From an uncultured Roseateles sp. (GTDB lineage: Bacteria; Pseudomonadota; Gammaproteobacteria; Burkholderiales; Burkholderiaceae), in NCBI GenBank assembly GCA_946480605.1, contig CAMLKW010000062.1, positions 1-20,057 on the forward strand: 20,057 nt of DNA, read 5' to 3'. The position numbers and the translations under genes are program-made. The notes below the pieces were generated by a model, which searched no databases, had not been told where the DNA came from, and saw nothing but the letters and a program-made list of their open reading frames with translations. This document shows positions 7,985-15,998 of the stretch, in pieces; position 1 is the first letter of the stretch, and each line of letters opens with the position of its first letter.

Positions 7985-8857
7985 TTGACGTTTCCTGCCA
8001 CCCAACCGCCCCTCCTGCCACAGCAGATCGCGTCGGCGAACCCCGAACAAGTCGAGCTGACGGCCCGCTGGCTGGCGCCGCTCAATGACGCCTTGATGGC
8101 CTACTGCCTGGCGCTGCGGGCCGAGGTCGACGCGGCGCTCGCGCCGCAGTTGCCGGACGCCGCGGGCAAGCCCTACCCCTATGGCCGCTGCGAGGAGATC
8201 ACGCAGCAGGTTCACGCCCGGCTGCAGCAGCGGCTGCGCCGGCCTGGCCATCCGGTGGAGCAGGCGCTGCGCGGCTTCATCGACAGCGGCGGCTGGCTGC
8301 GCTCCGTCTGGGGCGTGCTGCGCGAGCAGTACTTCCAGAACGCGTTGCAGATGGGCACGCTGTACGTGGACGTGTCCAACGACACCGTGGTCGTCAGCAA
8401 GCCGCCGGTCGAGATCCTGCCCATGGCGGACTCGGGCCTGGTGCCGGTACGCGACCTGGCTCATTTCCGCCAGACCGCCGAGCGCTACTGGGGTGCGACG
8501 CTCTATGCCAACCACCTGGTGCCGATGCTGGCGCCGATGCTGCCCATCGTGTCGGTCAGCCCGGGACGGCTGCGGCCGGGCCTGCAGTCGGCCTGCGACT
8601 ACATGATCGAGCTGATGCGCCGTGACGGCTTCCAGCAGGCCGAAGCCTGGCTGCGCGACGGCCCGCCACCACCACCGGACCTGCGGCTGCCCCACCTGCC
8701 CGCCGACCTGCGGCCCTGGACGACCGACCCGCGCCAGGAGGCGCTGCAGGCCTGCGCGCGGGCCCGCGCCGCCGGCGCCGCCACCGACCCGCACTGGCGC
8801 GTCGCCCGGGTCAGCGACTACCTGCGGCTGTTGCGCGAGCCCGCCTCACAGGCCTGA
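7985..8857 (+). CDS. Conserved-looking protein of unknown function
   Basis: A 290-residue soluble protein with no signal peptide or membrane segment, which I do not recognise. The chosen start is TTG at 7985, because the first in-frame ATG (within NDALMAYC, about 8096) would remove about 37 residues that read as normal protein. The middle part (about residues 85-150: [46 protein letters not shown]) looks the most ordered. The C-terminal third has a proline run ([14 protein letters not shown]) and Ala/Arg-rich helices. It is transcribed divergently from the TolC-like operon and is followed by an apparent terminator, so it is probably monocistronic. The N-terminus is uncertain. Confidence 0.72.
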   Translation: MTFPATQPPLLPQQIASANPEQVELTARWLAPLNDALMAYCLALRAEVDAALAPQLPDAAGKPYPYGRCEEITQQVHARLQQRLRRPGHPVEQALRGFIDSGGWLRSVWGVLREQYFQNALQMGTLYVDVSNDTVVVSKPPVEILPMADSGLVPVRDLAHFRQTAERYWGATLYANHLVPMLAPMLPIVSVSPGRLRPGLQSACDYMIELMRRDGFQQAEAWLRDGPPPPPDLRLPHLPADLRPWTTDPRQEALQACARARAAGAATDPHWRVARVSDYLRLLREPASQA

Positions 8858-8880
8858 GGCTGCTGCACAGGTCGTTGATT

Positions 8881-8886
8881 TACAAT
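8881..8886 (+). promoter_or_regulatory. -10 box (TACAAT)
   Basis: TACAAT lies 23 nt after the stop of the preceding gene. No good -35 is visible at 16-18 bp upstream. Transcription would start near 8893 and run into the terminator at 8951-8983, or through it into the gene at 9013 and miaB. Confidence 0.45.
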
Positions 8887-8892
8887 GCGTTT

Positions 8893-8983
8893 CTGCTCAT
8901 GACGAGCCCGCCGGCGGCGCTTCCCTGAAGTCCTGCCGGTCGACGTGGAGAACGGCCCCGGCAGCGCCCGGGCCGTTTTCGTT
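8893..8983 (+). ncRNA. Candidate small RNA or attenuator leader
   Basis: About 90 nt between a TACAAT box and a strong intrinsic terminator, with no convincing coding content. I do not recognise it as 4.5S, 6S or tmRNA, and it has no tRNA fold. Two tiny ORFs occur (MRFCS from 8885 and the proline-containing MTSPPAALP from 8899), so a leader-peptide attenuator is an alternative to a free small RNA. The ends are inferred from the promoter and terminator only. Confidence 0.35.
8951..8983 (+). terminator. Rho-independent terminator
   Basis: AACGGCCC (8951-8958) pairs perfectly with GGGCCGTT (8970-8977). The hairpin is followed by TTTTCGTTT. It ends about 30 nt before the ATG at 9013, so it either closes the upstream transcript or attenuates the small secreted protein-miaB unit. 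Confidence 0.75.
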
Positions 8984-9012
8984 TCCGCAGCCGCAGCCAC
9001 TGGACACATACC

Positions 9013-9390
9013 ATGTACCGCTGTGCCCTCCCGCTGGTGCTTGCCGCCAGCAGCCTGGTCGCCCACGCCCAGCAGCACCGCCCCTTCCCCGCCCACGCGC
9101 TGCGCGGCGAACTGCAGATCACGCAGTTCCCCGAGGCCCGCATGAACGGCAAGCCCGTGCGCTTCGCGCCCGGCGCCCGCATCAAGAACGACGTGAATCT
9201 GTGGGTGCCGCCGGCCGGCCTCGCGGGCCAGAAGCTGGTCGTGCACTACACCTTCGAGAGCAGCGGGCTCGTCATGGACGCGTGGGTGCTGAACCCCGCC
9301 GAACTGGCCAACAAGCCCTGGCCCACCACGCCGGCCGAATCGGCCACCTGGGCCTTCAACCCCGGCAACCAGACCTGGATCAAGCGATGA
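9013..9390 (+). CDS. Small secreted protein of unknown function, coupled to miaB
   Basis: A 125-residue protein with a clear Sec signal peptide ([19 protein letters not shown], cleavage after AHA). The mature part is about 106 residues, with alternating hydrophobic strands ([47 protein letters not shown]) and a Trp/Asn-rich tail. This suggests a small all-beta periplasmic domain. The stop TGA shares the ATGA overlap with the miaB start, so the two are probably translationally coupled. No catalytic motif is visible. There is no clear Shine-Dalgarno sequence before the ATG. I do not know a function, and the link with miaB may be purely transcriptional. Confidence 0.8.
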   Translation: MYRCALPLVLAASSLVAHAQQHRPFPAHALRGELQITQFPEARMNGKPVRFAPGARIKNDVNLWVPPAGLAGQKLVVHYTFESSGLVMDAWVLNPAELANKPWPTTPAESATWAFNPGNQTWIKR

Positions 9391-10742
9391 ACGAGACCTC
9401 TCAGAAGAAGGTCTATATCAAGACCTTCGGCTGCCAGATGAACGAGTACGACTCGGACAAGATGGCCGACGTGCTGGGCGCCGCCAAGGGCTACACCCCC
9501 ACCGACGACCCGGAGCAGGCCGACCTCATCCTGTTCAACACCTGCTCGGTGCGCGAGAAGGCGCAGGAGAAGGTGTTCAGCGACCTCGGCCGCGTGAAGC
9601 ACCTGAAGGCCAAGGGCGTGATGATCGGCGTGGGCGGCTGCGTCGCCTCGCAGGAAGGCGCCGCCATCATCGAGCGCGCGCCCTATGTGGACGTGGTGTT
9701 CGGCCCGCAGACGCTGCACCGCCTGCCGCAGATGCTGGAGGCCCGCCGCGAACAACGCCGCCCGCAGGTGGACATTTCCTTCCCCGAGATCGAGAAGTTC
9801 GACCACCTGCCGCCGGCCAAGGTCGAGGGCGCCTCGGCCTTCGTGTCCATCATGGAAGGCTGCTCCAAGTACTGCAGCTACTGCGTGGTGCCTTACACGC
9901 GCGGCGAGGAGGTCTCGCGGCCGTTCGACGACGTGCTGACGGAGATTGCGGGCCTCGCCGACCAGGGCGTCATGGAGATCAACCTGCTGGGCCAGAACGT
10001 CAATGCCTACCGGGGCAGGATGGGCGACACGGCCGAGTTCGCCGACCTCGCCCTGCTGCTGGAGTACGCGGCAGAGATTCCCGGCATCCGCCGCCTGCGC
10101 TTCACGACCAGCCACCCCAATGAGTTCAGCCCGCGCCTCATCGAGGCCTACGGCAAGATCCCGCAACTCGTGAACCACCTGCACCTGCCCGTACAGCACG
10201 GCAGCGACCGCATCCTGATGGCGATGAAGCGCGGCTACACGGCGCTGGAGTTCAAGAGCATCGTCCGCAAGCTGCGCGCCATCCGCCCGGACCTGCGCCT
10301 GGCCAGCGACTTCATCGTCGGCTTCCCCGGCGAAACCGACGAGGACCACGCCAGGCTGATGAAGCTGGTGCACGATGTCGGCTTCGACGCGAGCTTCAGC
10401 TTCATCTTCAGCCCCCGCCCCGGCACGCCGGCGGCTGCCTTGGAGGACACGACGCCCTACGAGGTCAAGGTCAAGCGCCTGCAGGAACTGCAGGCCGCCA
10501 TCGAGGCGCATGCGCTGACCATCTCGCAGGGCATGGTCGGCCGGGTCGAGAAGGTGCTCGTCACCGGCAACGCCCGCAAGGACGCGTCCGAGCTGATGGG
10601 CCGCACCGAGTGCAACCGCATCGTCAACTTCGCGGGCTCACCCAGGCTGATGAACCAGCTGGTGGACGTGCGCATCACGACCGCGTTCGCGCACTCGCTG
10701 CGCGGCGAGGTCGTCACGACCGAGGACGTGCTCAGCGCCTGA
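9387..10742 (+). CDS. miaB: tRNA-2-methylthio-N6-dimethylallyladenosine synthase MiaB
   Basis: A 451-residue radical-SAM methylthiotransferase that converts i6A37 to ms2i6A37 in tRNAs reading UNN codons. The N-terminal MTTase domain carries the second-cluster cysteines C16 ([11 protein letters not shown]), C53 ([12 protein letters not shown]) and C85 (GGCVASQEG). The radical-SAM CxxxCxxC is C159, C163 and C166 ([17 protein letters not shown]). The MiaB signatures [29 protein letters not shown] and [15 protein letters not shown] are present. A C-terminal TRAM domain covers about 385-450. The length fits the family exactly. The ATG lies in the stop of the upstream gene (ATGA). The cytosolic enzyme needs two 4Fe-4S clusters, and a Fe-S carrier gene, grxD, lies 4.3 kb downstream. 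Confidence 0.97.
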   Translation: MNETSQKKVYIKTFGCQMNEYDSDKMADVLGAAKGYTPTDDPEQADLILFNTCSVREKAQEKVFSDLGRVKHLKAKGVMIGVGGCVASQEGAAIIERAPYVDVVFGPQTLHRLPQMLEARREQRRPQVDISFPEIEKFDHLPPAKVEGASAFVSIMEGCSKYCSYCVVPYTRGEEVSRPFDDVLTEIAGLADQGVMEINLLGQNVNAYRGRMGDTAEFADLALLLEYAAEIPGIRRLRFTTSHPNEFSPRLIEAYGKIPQLVNHLHLPVQHGSDRILMAMKRGYTALEFKSIVRKLRAIRPDLRLASDFIVGFPGETDEDHARLMKLVHDVGFDASFSFIFSPRPGTPAAALEDTTPYEVKVKRLQELQAAIEAHALTISQGMVGRVEKVLVTGNARKDASELMGRTECNRIVNFAGSPRLMNQLVDVRITTAFAHSLRGEVVTTEDVLSA

Positions 10743-11007
10743 CACTGAGCAGCCACCACTGCGGCAGGGCGACGCCGAGCACCAGCAACGCGTAGCCGGC
10801 CATCTTGCCGTCGCGGCCCAGCAGCAGCAGCGAGAGGACCACGGCGGCGCAGCCACCCGCCGTCCCCCAGCCCCACAGCCGCCGCCACGCCAGCGACTTC
10901 GCCTCGCGCCACCACAGCCCCTTGATCGCCAGCGCCAGCAGCGCCGCCAGCCCCCAGGCGGGCGCGAACAAGTTGGCGAGATGCCAGAAAGCGTCGAGAG
11001 GGCTCAT
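10732..11007 (-). CDS. Small three-helix inner-membrane protein
   Basis: A 91-residue protein from the ATG at 11007 ([14 protein letters not shown]). Three hydrophobic segments are visible: about 10-28 ([17 protein letters not shown]), about 46-62 ([16 protein letters not shown]) and about 68-86 ([19 protein letters not shown]), with Arg/Lys-rich loops. An upstream in-frame ATG at 11064 would add 19 polar residues but overlaps the hemA start codon on the other strand, so the shorter form is preferred. The 3' end overlaps the end of miaB by 11 bp (convergent). I recall similar small membrane proteins in betaproteobacteria, but no function is known to me. Confidence 0.7.
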   Translation of the reverse strand: MSPLDAFWHLANLFAPAWGLAALLALAIKGLWWREAKSLAWRRLWGWGTAGGCAAVVLSLLLLGRDGKMAGYALLVLGVALPQWWLLSVRR

Positions 11008-11048
11008 CCAGGCTTGACCCGTATCAGAAGCGGCAAAGCCGCGAATCC

Positions 11049-11054
11049 TACAAT
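11049..11054 (+). promoter_or_regulatory. hemA -10 box (TACAAT)
   Basis: TACAAT ends 8 nt before the hemA ATG at 11063, so transcription would begin about 2 nt before the start codon. A TTGACC at 11014-11019 is 29 bp upstream, too far for a standard -35. The message may be leaderless or the real promoter may lie upstream. Confidence 0.45.
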
Positions 11055-11062
11055 TCGTCTCC

Positions 11063-12337
11063 ATGTCGGTCTTCGCTCTCGGCCTGAATCACAACACCGC
11101 CCCGCTCGATCTGCGCGGGCGGTTTGCGTTCACGTTGGAGCAACTGGCGCCGTCGCTGACCGGCCTGAGGCAGAAGCTGACCGTACCTGTTCAAGGGGCA
11201 CCCGAGGCCGCCATCCTGTCGACCTGCAACCGCACCGAGGTCTATGTGGCCGCGCCCTCGGCCCAGGTGCAACCGGCCATCGCCTGGCTGGCCCAGACAG
11301 GCGGCGTGGACGCCGGCGCGCTGCGCGAGCACGCCTACGTGATGCAGGGCAGCGCCGCCGCGCGGCACGCCTTCCGCGTCGCCAGCGGGCTGGACTCCAT
11401 GGTGCTGGGCGAGCCGCAGATCCTGGGCCAGATGAAGCAGGCCGTGAAGGAGGCCGAGGCCGCCGGCGCTTTGGGCACCACGCTGCACCAGCTGTTCCAG
11501 CGCAGCTTCTCGGTCGCCAAGGAGGTGCGCAGCTCCACCGAGATCGGCGCCCACTCCATCAGCATGGCCGCCGCCGCCGTGCGACTGGCCGGCCAGCTGT
11601 TCGAAGACCTGGCGCAGACGCGCGTGCTCTTCGTCGGCGCCGGCGAGATGATCGAGCTGACCGCCACGCACTTCGCCGCGCGCACGCCGCGCCACATGGC
11701 CGTGGCCAACCGCACGCTGGAGCGCGGCGAGAAGCTGGCCATCCGCTTCGGCGCCGAGGCCGTGCGCCTGTCCGACCTGCCCGAGCGCCTGCACGAGTTC
11801 GACATCGTCGTGTCCTGCACCGCATCCAGCCTGCCGCTGATCGGCCTGGGCGCCGTCGAGCGAGCGCTCAAGAAACGCAAGCACCGCCCGATGTTCATGG
11901 TCGACCTGGCCGTGCCGCGCGACATCGAGCCCGAGGTCGCCCAGCTGGACGACGTCTACCTCTACACCGTCGACGAACTGGCCCAGCAGGTGCAGACCGC
12001 CGGTGAGAAACGCCAGGCCGCCGTCGAGCAGGCCGAGGCCATCGTCGAGACCGGCGTGCAGAGCTTCATGCACTGGCTGGACCAGCGTCACACCGTGCCG
12101 CTGATCCAGGCCCTGCACGCCCAGGCCGACGACTGGCGCGCGGTGGAGATCGCCCGCGCGCGCAAGCTGCTGGCCAAGGGGGCCGACATGGACGAGGTGC
12201 TGGACGCGCTGTCCAAGGGCCTGACGCAGAAGCTGCTGCATGGCACGCTGGCCGAGTTGCACGCCAGCGACGGCGAGCAGCGCCTGCAGCTGGCGCAGAC
12301 CGTCTCTCGCTTGTTCCTGCGCGGCAGGCAGTCCTAG
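11063..12337 (+). CDS. hemA: Glutamyl-tRNA reductase HemA
   Basis: A 424-residue NADPH-dependent enzyme that reduces Glu-tRNA(Glu) to glutamate-1-semialdehyde, the first step of C5-pathway tetrapyrrole synthesis. The N-terminal catalytic domain shows [17 protein letters not shown] and the nucleophile C55 in [24 protein letters not shown] and the [15 protein letters not shown] signature follow. The Rossmann NADPH domain starts at about 188 (VLFVGAGEM). The C-terminal helical dimerisation domain (about 310-420) includes [14 protein letters not shown]. The length is normal. It starts the hemA-prfA-prmC cluster. No Shine-Dalgarno sequence precedes the ATG, which fits the possible leaderless transcript. 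N-terminal basic residues that mediate degradation in enterics are not obvious. Confidence 0.97.
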   Translation: MSVFALGLNHNTAPLDLRGRFAFTLEQLAPSLTGLRQKLTVPVQGAPEAAILSTCNRTEVYVAAPSAQVQPAIAWLAQTGGVDAGALREHAYVMQGSAAARHAFRVASGLDSMVLGEPQILGQMKQAVKEAEAAGALGTTLHQLFQRSFSVAKEVRSSTEIGAHSISMAAAAVRLAGQLFEDLAQTRVLFVGAGEMIELTATHFAARTPRHMAVANRTLERGEKLAIRFGAEAVRLSDLPERLHEFDIVVSCTASSLPLIGLGAVERALKKRKHRPMFMVDLAVPRDIEPEVAQLDDVYLYTVDELAQQVQTAGEKRQAAVEQAEAIVETGVQSFMHWLDQRHTVPLIQALHAQADDWRAVEIARARKLLAKGADMDEVLDALSKGLTQKLLHGTLAELHASDGEQRLQLAQTVSRLFLRGRQS

Positions 12338-12404
12338 CGGCGCTCACCGCCGCCGCCCGGCGCCACCGCTGCGCCGCTCCTGACTGCCTTTCCATCGCCC
12401 GCCC

Positions 12405-13490
12405 ATGAAAGACTCCCTGCGCCAGCAGTTCGACCGCCTCGCCTTCCGCCTCGCCGAGCTGGACACCATACTCGCCGACGGCAGCATCGCGTCGGACATG
12501 AAGCGCTACCGCGCGCTGACCCGGGAGCAGGCCGAGGTGTCGGGCCTCGTCGAGCGCTACCGCCGCTATCAGGCGCACGAAGCCGACCTCGCCGCCGCCC
12601 GCGACATGCTGGCCGACCCGGAGATGGCCGAGATGGCCCGCGAGGAGATCGCCACCAACGAGGCCGCGCTGGCCGCGCTGGACCAGGAGTTGCAGCTCGC
12701 GCTGATCCCCAAGGACCCGGACGACGAGCGCAATGCCTTCCTCGAAATCCGCGCCGGCACCGGCGGCGACGAGTCGGCGCTGTTCGCCGGCGACCTGGCC
12801 CGCATGTACCTGCGCTTTGCCGAGAGCCAGGGCTGGCGCACCGAAATCATGTCCGAGAACGTGTCGGACCTGGGTGGCTACAAGGAACTGGTCGTCCGCG
12901 TGGAAGGCGACGGCGTCTACGGTCGGCTGAAGTTCGAGAGCGGCGGCCACCGCGTGCAGCGCGTGCCGGCCACCGAGACCCAGGGCCGCATCCACACCAG
13001 CGCCTGCACGGTCGCCGTGATGCCCGAGCCGGACGAAGCCGAGGCCATCACGCTGAACCCGGCTGACCTGCGCATCGACACCTTCCGCGCCAGCGGCGCC
13101 GGCGGCCAGCACATCAACAAGACCGACTCCGCCGTGCGCGTGGTGCACCTGCCCACCGGCATCGTGGCCGAATGCCAGGACGGCCGCAGCCAGCACAGCA
13201 ACAAGGCCAAGGCGCTGCAGGTGCTGCAGGCCCGCATCCAGGAAAAGGAACGCAGCGAGCGCGCCGCCAAGGAGGCCGCCACCCGCAAGGGCCTGATCGG
13301 CACCGGCGACCGCAGCGACCGCATCCGCACCTACAACTTCCCGCAGGGCCGGCTGACCGACCACCGCATCAACCTGACGCTGTACAAGCTCGGGCAGATC
13401 ATGGATGGCGACCTGAACGACGTCATCCAGGGCCTGCTGGCCGCCCAGGCCGCCGAGCAACTGGCCGAGCTGGAAGCCGGCCGCACATGA
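12405..13490 (+). CDS. prfA: Peptide chain release factor 1
   Basis: A 361-residue class I release factor that recognises UAA and UAG and triggers peptidyl-tRNA hydrolysis in the ribosome. The codon-recognition tripeptide is P188-A189-T190 ([15 protein letters not shown]), the RF1 form and not the SPF of RF2. The catalytic loop has G233-G234-Q235 in [18 protein letters not shown]. Domain 1 is a long helical segment (about 1-105). Length and motif numbering match E. coli RF1. It lies 67 nt after hemA; that gap holds a GC-rich GCGGCG/CGCCGC stem (12337-12353) but no T-run, so read-through is likely. No clear Shine-Dalgarno sequence. The prfA stop overlaps prmC, whose product modifies Q235. Confidence 0.97.
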   Translation: MKDSLRQQFDRLAFRLAELDTILADGSIASDMKRYRALTREQAEVSGLVERYRRYQAHEADLAAARDMLADPEMAEMAREEIATNEAALAALDQELQLALIPKDPDDERNAFLEIRAGTGGDESALFAGDLARMYLRFAESQGWRTEIMSENVSDLGGYKELVVRVEGDGVYGRLKFESGGHRVQRVPATETQGRIHTSACTVAVMPEPDEAEAITLNPADLRIDTFRASGAGGQHINKTDSAVRVVHLPTGIVAECQDGRSQHSNKAKALQVLQARIQEKERSERAAKEAATRKGLIGTGDRSDRIRTYNFPQGRLTDHRINLTLYKLGQIMDGDLNDVIQGLLAAQAAEQLAELEAGRT

Positions 13491-14290
13491 CCGTCGACGA
13501 CGCCCTCGCCCTGGCCCGCCAGCTCGGCGTCGAGCGCGGCGACGCGCAGACGCTGCTGAGCCACCTGACCGGCCAGGGCCGCGCCTGGCTGGTCACGCAT
13601 GGCGACTCGCCCGTGCCCGGCGCTGAAGGCCTGCTGCGCCGCCTGGCCGGCGGCGAACCGCTGGCGCACCTGACCGGCTGGCAACCCTTCCACGGCCTCG
13701 TGCTGCAGGTCAACCCGGCCACGCTGATCCCGCGGCCCGACACCGAAACGCTGGTGGACTGGGCGCTGGAGCTGCTGGCCGAACACCCCGGCGAGCCCCG
13801 CGTCGTGGACCTCGGCACCGGCAGCGGCGCCATTGCGCTGGCCATCAAGGCGGCCTGCCCGCGCGCGCGGGTCACGGCCGTGGACTTCAGTGCCGACGCG
13901 CTGGCCGTCGCGCGCGCCAACGGCGAACGCCTGGGCTTGCCGGTGGACTGGCGCCTGGGCAGTTGGTTCGAGCCGCTCGCCGGCCAGCGCTTCGACCTCG
14001 TCGTCAGCAACCCGCCCTACATCGCCGGAGACGACCCGCACCTGCCGGCGCTGCACCACGAACCCATCACCGCGCTGACGCCCGGCGGCGACGGCCTGGC
14101 CGACCTGCAGACGCTGATTGATGCGGCGCCGCAACATCTGACGCACGGTGGCTGGCTGCTGCTGGAGCATGGCTGGGACCAGGCCGATGCGGTCGCGCGG
14201 CGCCTGACCGAACGCGGCTACTCAAGGCAGGCGCTGCGCCGCGACCTCGCGGGCAGGGCCCGCGCCAGCGGTGGGTGCTGGGCCGCTTGA
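13487..14290 (+). CDS. prmC: Release factor glutamine N5-methyltransferase PrmC
   Basis: A 267-residue SAM-dependent methyltransferase that methylates the GGQ glutamine of RF1 and RF2. It has an N-terminal helical substrate-binding domain (about 1-80, with [16 protein letters not shown]) and [16 protein letters not shown] just before the Rossmann domain. The SAM loop is [12 protein letters not shown] (GTGSG 110-114). The catalytic NPPY is at 175-178 ([13 protein letters not shown]). The ATG overlaps the prfA stop as ATGA, the classical prfA-prmC coupling. A longer in-frame ORF opening at 13172 lies inside prfA and is not used. The C-terminus ([10 protein letters not shown]) departs slightly from the usual ending but is not truncated. 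Confidence 0.96.
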   Translation: MTVDDALALARQLGVERGDAQTLLSHLTGQGRAWLVTHGDSPVPGAEGLLRRLAGGEPLAHLTGWQPFHGLVLQVNPATLIPRPDTETLVDWALELLAEHPGEPRVVDLGTGSGAIALAIKAACPRARVTAVDFSADALAVARANGERLGLPVDWRLGSWFEPLAGQRFDLVVSNPPYIAGDDPHLPALHHEPITALTPGGDGLADLQTLIDAAPQHLTHGGWLLLEHGWDQADAVARRLTERGYSRQALRRDLAGRARASGGCWAA

Positions 14291-14322
14291 ACCCGTCGCC
14301 TGTTTGCGTGATCTTTTCCCAC

Positions 14323-14349
14323 CAGTTCGTCATTCCCGCGAACGAACTG
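14323..14349. promoter_or_regulatory. Perfect 8-bp inverted repeat, candidate operator
   Basis: CAGTTCGT (14323-14330) and ACGAACTG (14342-14349) are exact inverted copies separated by 11 nt. They span the position expected for the -35 of the TAGTAT box at 14356. No T-run follows, so a prmC terminator is less likely than a regulator site or RNA hairpin. Confidence 0.45.
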
Positions 14350-14355
14350 CCGGCG

Positions 14356-14361
14356 TAGTAT
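14356..14361 (+). promoter_or_regulatory. Possible -10 box (TAGTAT) of the outer-membrane protein gene
   Basis: TAGTAT lies 41 nt upstream of the ATG at 14402 and 6 nt after the inverted repeat. It would give a leader of about 33 nt containing the strong Shine-Dalgarno sequence AGGAG at 14391-14395. No consensus -35 is present, which may mean activator dependence. Confidence 0.4.
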
Positions 14362-14401
14362 CGAATCCCGGTGCCTGCCTTGCACCGCGCAGGAGACGAC
14401 C

Positions 14402-14974
14402 ATGACCCGCCTCGCCAGCGCTGCAGTACTGAGCCTCTCTGCCCTTCTCAACCTGCCGGCCCTTGCGGCCGAGGTCGACGCCCATCCGCGCTGGCAGGCG
14501 CGATTGCAGCTCTCCAGCTCCGACAGCCCGCAAGATGCCCGCCCGCTGCTGGGGGGATCGCGCGTGCTCAGCGCCAACCTGCTGGGCGACTACTACCTGA
14601 CCCGCTCCGGCATTTCCGGCCTCAGCGGCGGCCTGCGCGCCACCGGCGGCCTGCTGACCGGCCCGCTGTCGATCTCGCAAAGCAGCGGCGGCCTGGCGCT
14701 GGGCATGGGCCCGGTGGCGGCCGGCCGGCGCAACCTCACGCTGAATGGCGCCGACGCCTATGCGCTGGAACCCAGCGGCAACCTGTCCTACCTGGGCATC
14801 GGCTACACGGGCCGCATGACCGGCGGCGGCCTGTCCTTCAGCGCCGACCTGGGCCTGGTCTCCGGCAGCGTGGGCCTGCGGCTGGGCCGCAGCAGCGCCC
14901 AGGGCTTCGAGGATGCGATGCGCGACCTGCGCTTCAAGCCCCTGCTGCAACTGGGTCTGGCCTACAGCTACTGA
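14402..14974 (+). CDS. Outer-membrane beta-barrel-like protein, unknown function
   Basis: A 190-residue protein with a Sec signal peptide (hydrophobic core about 6-20, cleavage after ALAA at 23). The mature chain (about 167 residues) alternates Gly-rich and hydrophobic strands (SANLLGDYYL, GGLRATGGLLTG, SYLGIGYTGRM, LSFSADLGLVSGSVGLRLGR). It ends in LLQLGLAYSY, with a C-terminal aromatic residue as expected for BAM-assembled barrels. Eight strands would fit the length. The AGGAG at 14391-14395 sets the start. It has its own promoter and inverted repeat and sits between prmC and grxD on the same strand. No enzymatic or receptor motif is seen. A periplasmic beta protein is a less likely alternative. 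Confidence 0.78.
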   Translation: MTRLASAAVLSLSALLNLPALAAEVDAHPRWQARLQLSSSDSPQDARPLLGGSRVLSANLLGDYYLTRSGISGLSGGLRATGGLLTGPLSISQSSGGLALGMGPVAAGRRNLTLNGADAYALEPSGNLSYLGIGYTGRMTGGGLSFSADLGLVSGSVGLRLGRSSAQGFEDAMRDLRFKPLLQLGLAYSY

Positions 14975-14995
14975 CGGCGACGCGCAAGCGTCCCG

Positions 14996-15001
14996 GATAA
15001 T
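14996..15001 (+). promoter_or_regulatory. grxD -10 box (GATAAT)
   Basis: GATAAT lies 27 nt before the grxD ATG, predicting a leader of about 20 nt. A CTGACG at 14971-14976 is 19 bp upstream as a poor -35. A small hairpin GACGC-GCAA-GCGTC (14979-14992) with a GNRA-type loop sits just before the box and has no T-run. Confidence 0.5.
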
Positions 15002-15028
15002 TGTGGTTTTGCCTTACCGAGAACTGCA

Positions 15029-15340
15029 ATGAGCGACGTTCAGCAACGCATCGACGACCTGGTCAAGTCCAACCGCGTCATGCTCTTCATGAAGGGCACG
15101 GCACAGTTCCCGATGTGCGGCTTCTCCGGCCGCGCCATCCAGATCCTGAAGGCCGCCGGCGCCACCGACATCAAGACCTTCAACGTGCTGGAAGACGAGG
15201 CAGTGCGCCAGGGCATCAAGGATTACGCCAACTGGCCCACCATCCCGCAGCTCTACATCAACGGCGAGTTCGTCGGCGGCTCGGACATCATGATGGAGAT
15301 GTACGAGTCGGGCGAGTTGCAGCAGGCCCTCGCCGCCTGA
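15029..15340 (+). CDS. grxD: Monothiol glutaredoxin GrxD (Grx4)
   Basis: A 103-residue CGFS-type glutaredoxin. The active site C30-G31-F32-S33 lies in FPMCGFSGRAIQIL. The glutathione-binding features KGT (22-24), WPTIPQLYINGEFVGGSDI and the C-terminal helix are all present. Members bind a bridging 2Fe-2S cluster with glutathione and pass clusters to client proteins in the cytosol. Length and motifs match the family. A GATAAT -10 box lies upstream. The stop codon overlaps the ubiX start by one base (TGATG), so the pair is co-transcribed. Confidence 0.97.
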   Translation: MSDVQQRIDDLVKSNRVMLFMKGTAQFPMCGFSGRAIQILKAAGATDIKTFNVLEDEAVRQGIKDYANWPTIPQLYINGEFVGGSDIMMEMYESGELQQALAA

Positions 15341-15903
15341 TGGTTCAAAGGCTCGTCGTCGGGCTGACCGGCGCGACGGGTGCAGCCTACGCGCTGCGCC
15401 TGCTGCGCCGCGCGCGCGAGCTGGGCGCCGAGACCCACCTGATCGCCACGCCCGCCGGCATCCTGAACGCCCACCACGAGCTGGGCCTGGATCGCTCCAC
15501 GCTGGAGGCCGAGGCCGATCACGCCTACTCGCCCGGCGACGTCGGCGCCTGCATCGCCAGCGGCAGCTTCGCGACCGCCGCGATGGTCGTCGCACCCTGC
15601 TCGATGAAGTCACTGGCGGCCATCGCCCATAGCCTGGGCGACAACCTGCTGACACGCGCCGCCGACGTGACGCTGAAGGAGCGCCGCCGCCTCATCCTGA
15701 TGGTGCGCGAGACGCCGCTGAACCTGGCCCACCTGCGCAACATGGTCGCCGTGACCGAGATGGGCGGCATCTGCTTCCCGCCGCTGCCGGCCTTCTATCA
15801 CCACCCCAGGACCATCGAGGAGATGGTCAACGAGACCGCCGAGCGGGTGCTGGAGCTGGCGGGCGTCGCCTCGGCGCAGCCCAAGTCCTGGACCGGCTTG
15901 TAA
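15340..15903 (+). CDS. ubiX: Flavin prenyltransferase UbiX
   Basis: A 187-residue flavoprotein that joins dimethylallyl phosphate to FMN, giving the prenyl-FMN cofactor needed by UbiD-type decarboxylases in ubiquinone synthesis. The N-terminal FMN loop GLTGATGAAYALRLL replaces the commoner GxSGAS form. VAPCSMKSLAAIAHSLGDNLLTRAADVTLKERRRLILMVRE-type core motifs and the RETPLNLAHLRNM segment are diagnostic. TEMGGICFPPLPAFYHHP is also typical. The length is normal. The start ATG overlaps the grxD stop (TGATG); a longer reading from 15001 would lie in grxD and is rejected. No ubiD is present in the window. Confidence 0.96.
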   Translation: MVQRLVVGLTGATGAAYALRLLRRARELGAETHLIATPAGILNAHHELGLDRSTLEAEADHAYSPGDVGACIASGSFATAAMVVAPCSMKSLAAIAHSLGDNLLTRAADVTLKERRRLILMVRETPLNLAHLRNMVAVTEMGGICFPPLPAFYHHPRTIEEMVNETAERVLELAGVASAQPKSWTGL

Positions 15904-15955
15904 GCGCCATCAGCCGGGCAAATCCGGCGCTGCTGCGGCGTTTGCACCACCACCG

Positions 15956-15991
15956 CCACGGAGAAGATCGGCTCCCGACTTCGCTCCGTGG
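15956..15991 (+). promoter_or_regulatory. Strong hairpin directly before a start codon
   Basis: CCACGGAG (15956-15963) pairs with CTCCGTGG (15984-15991). Inside it AAG pairs with CTT, and TCGG (15968-15971) with CCGA (15975-15978) around a CTC loop: about 15 bp with small bulges. It ends 7 nt before the GTG at 15999 and has no T-run, so it could mask ribosome binding instead of terminating. A second smaller stem (AGCGCC 15904-15909 with GGCGCT 15926-15931) follows the ubiX stop. Confidence 0.5.
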
Positions 15992-15998
15992 ATTTGCG

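Noticed and set aside
8893..8983. Known RNA genes (4.5S, 6S, tmRNA, tRNA) for the non-coding stretch
   Set aside because: None of the conserved core sequences or folds I know for these RNAs is recognisable, so it is kept as an unnamed candidate.
12337..12353. GCGGCG/CGCCGC stem after hemA as a terminator
   Set aside because: It is only 6 bp, has no T-run, and prfA follows closely on the same strand. In DNA this GC-rich such stems are common by chance.
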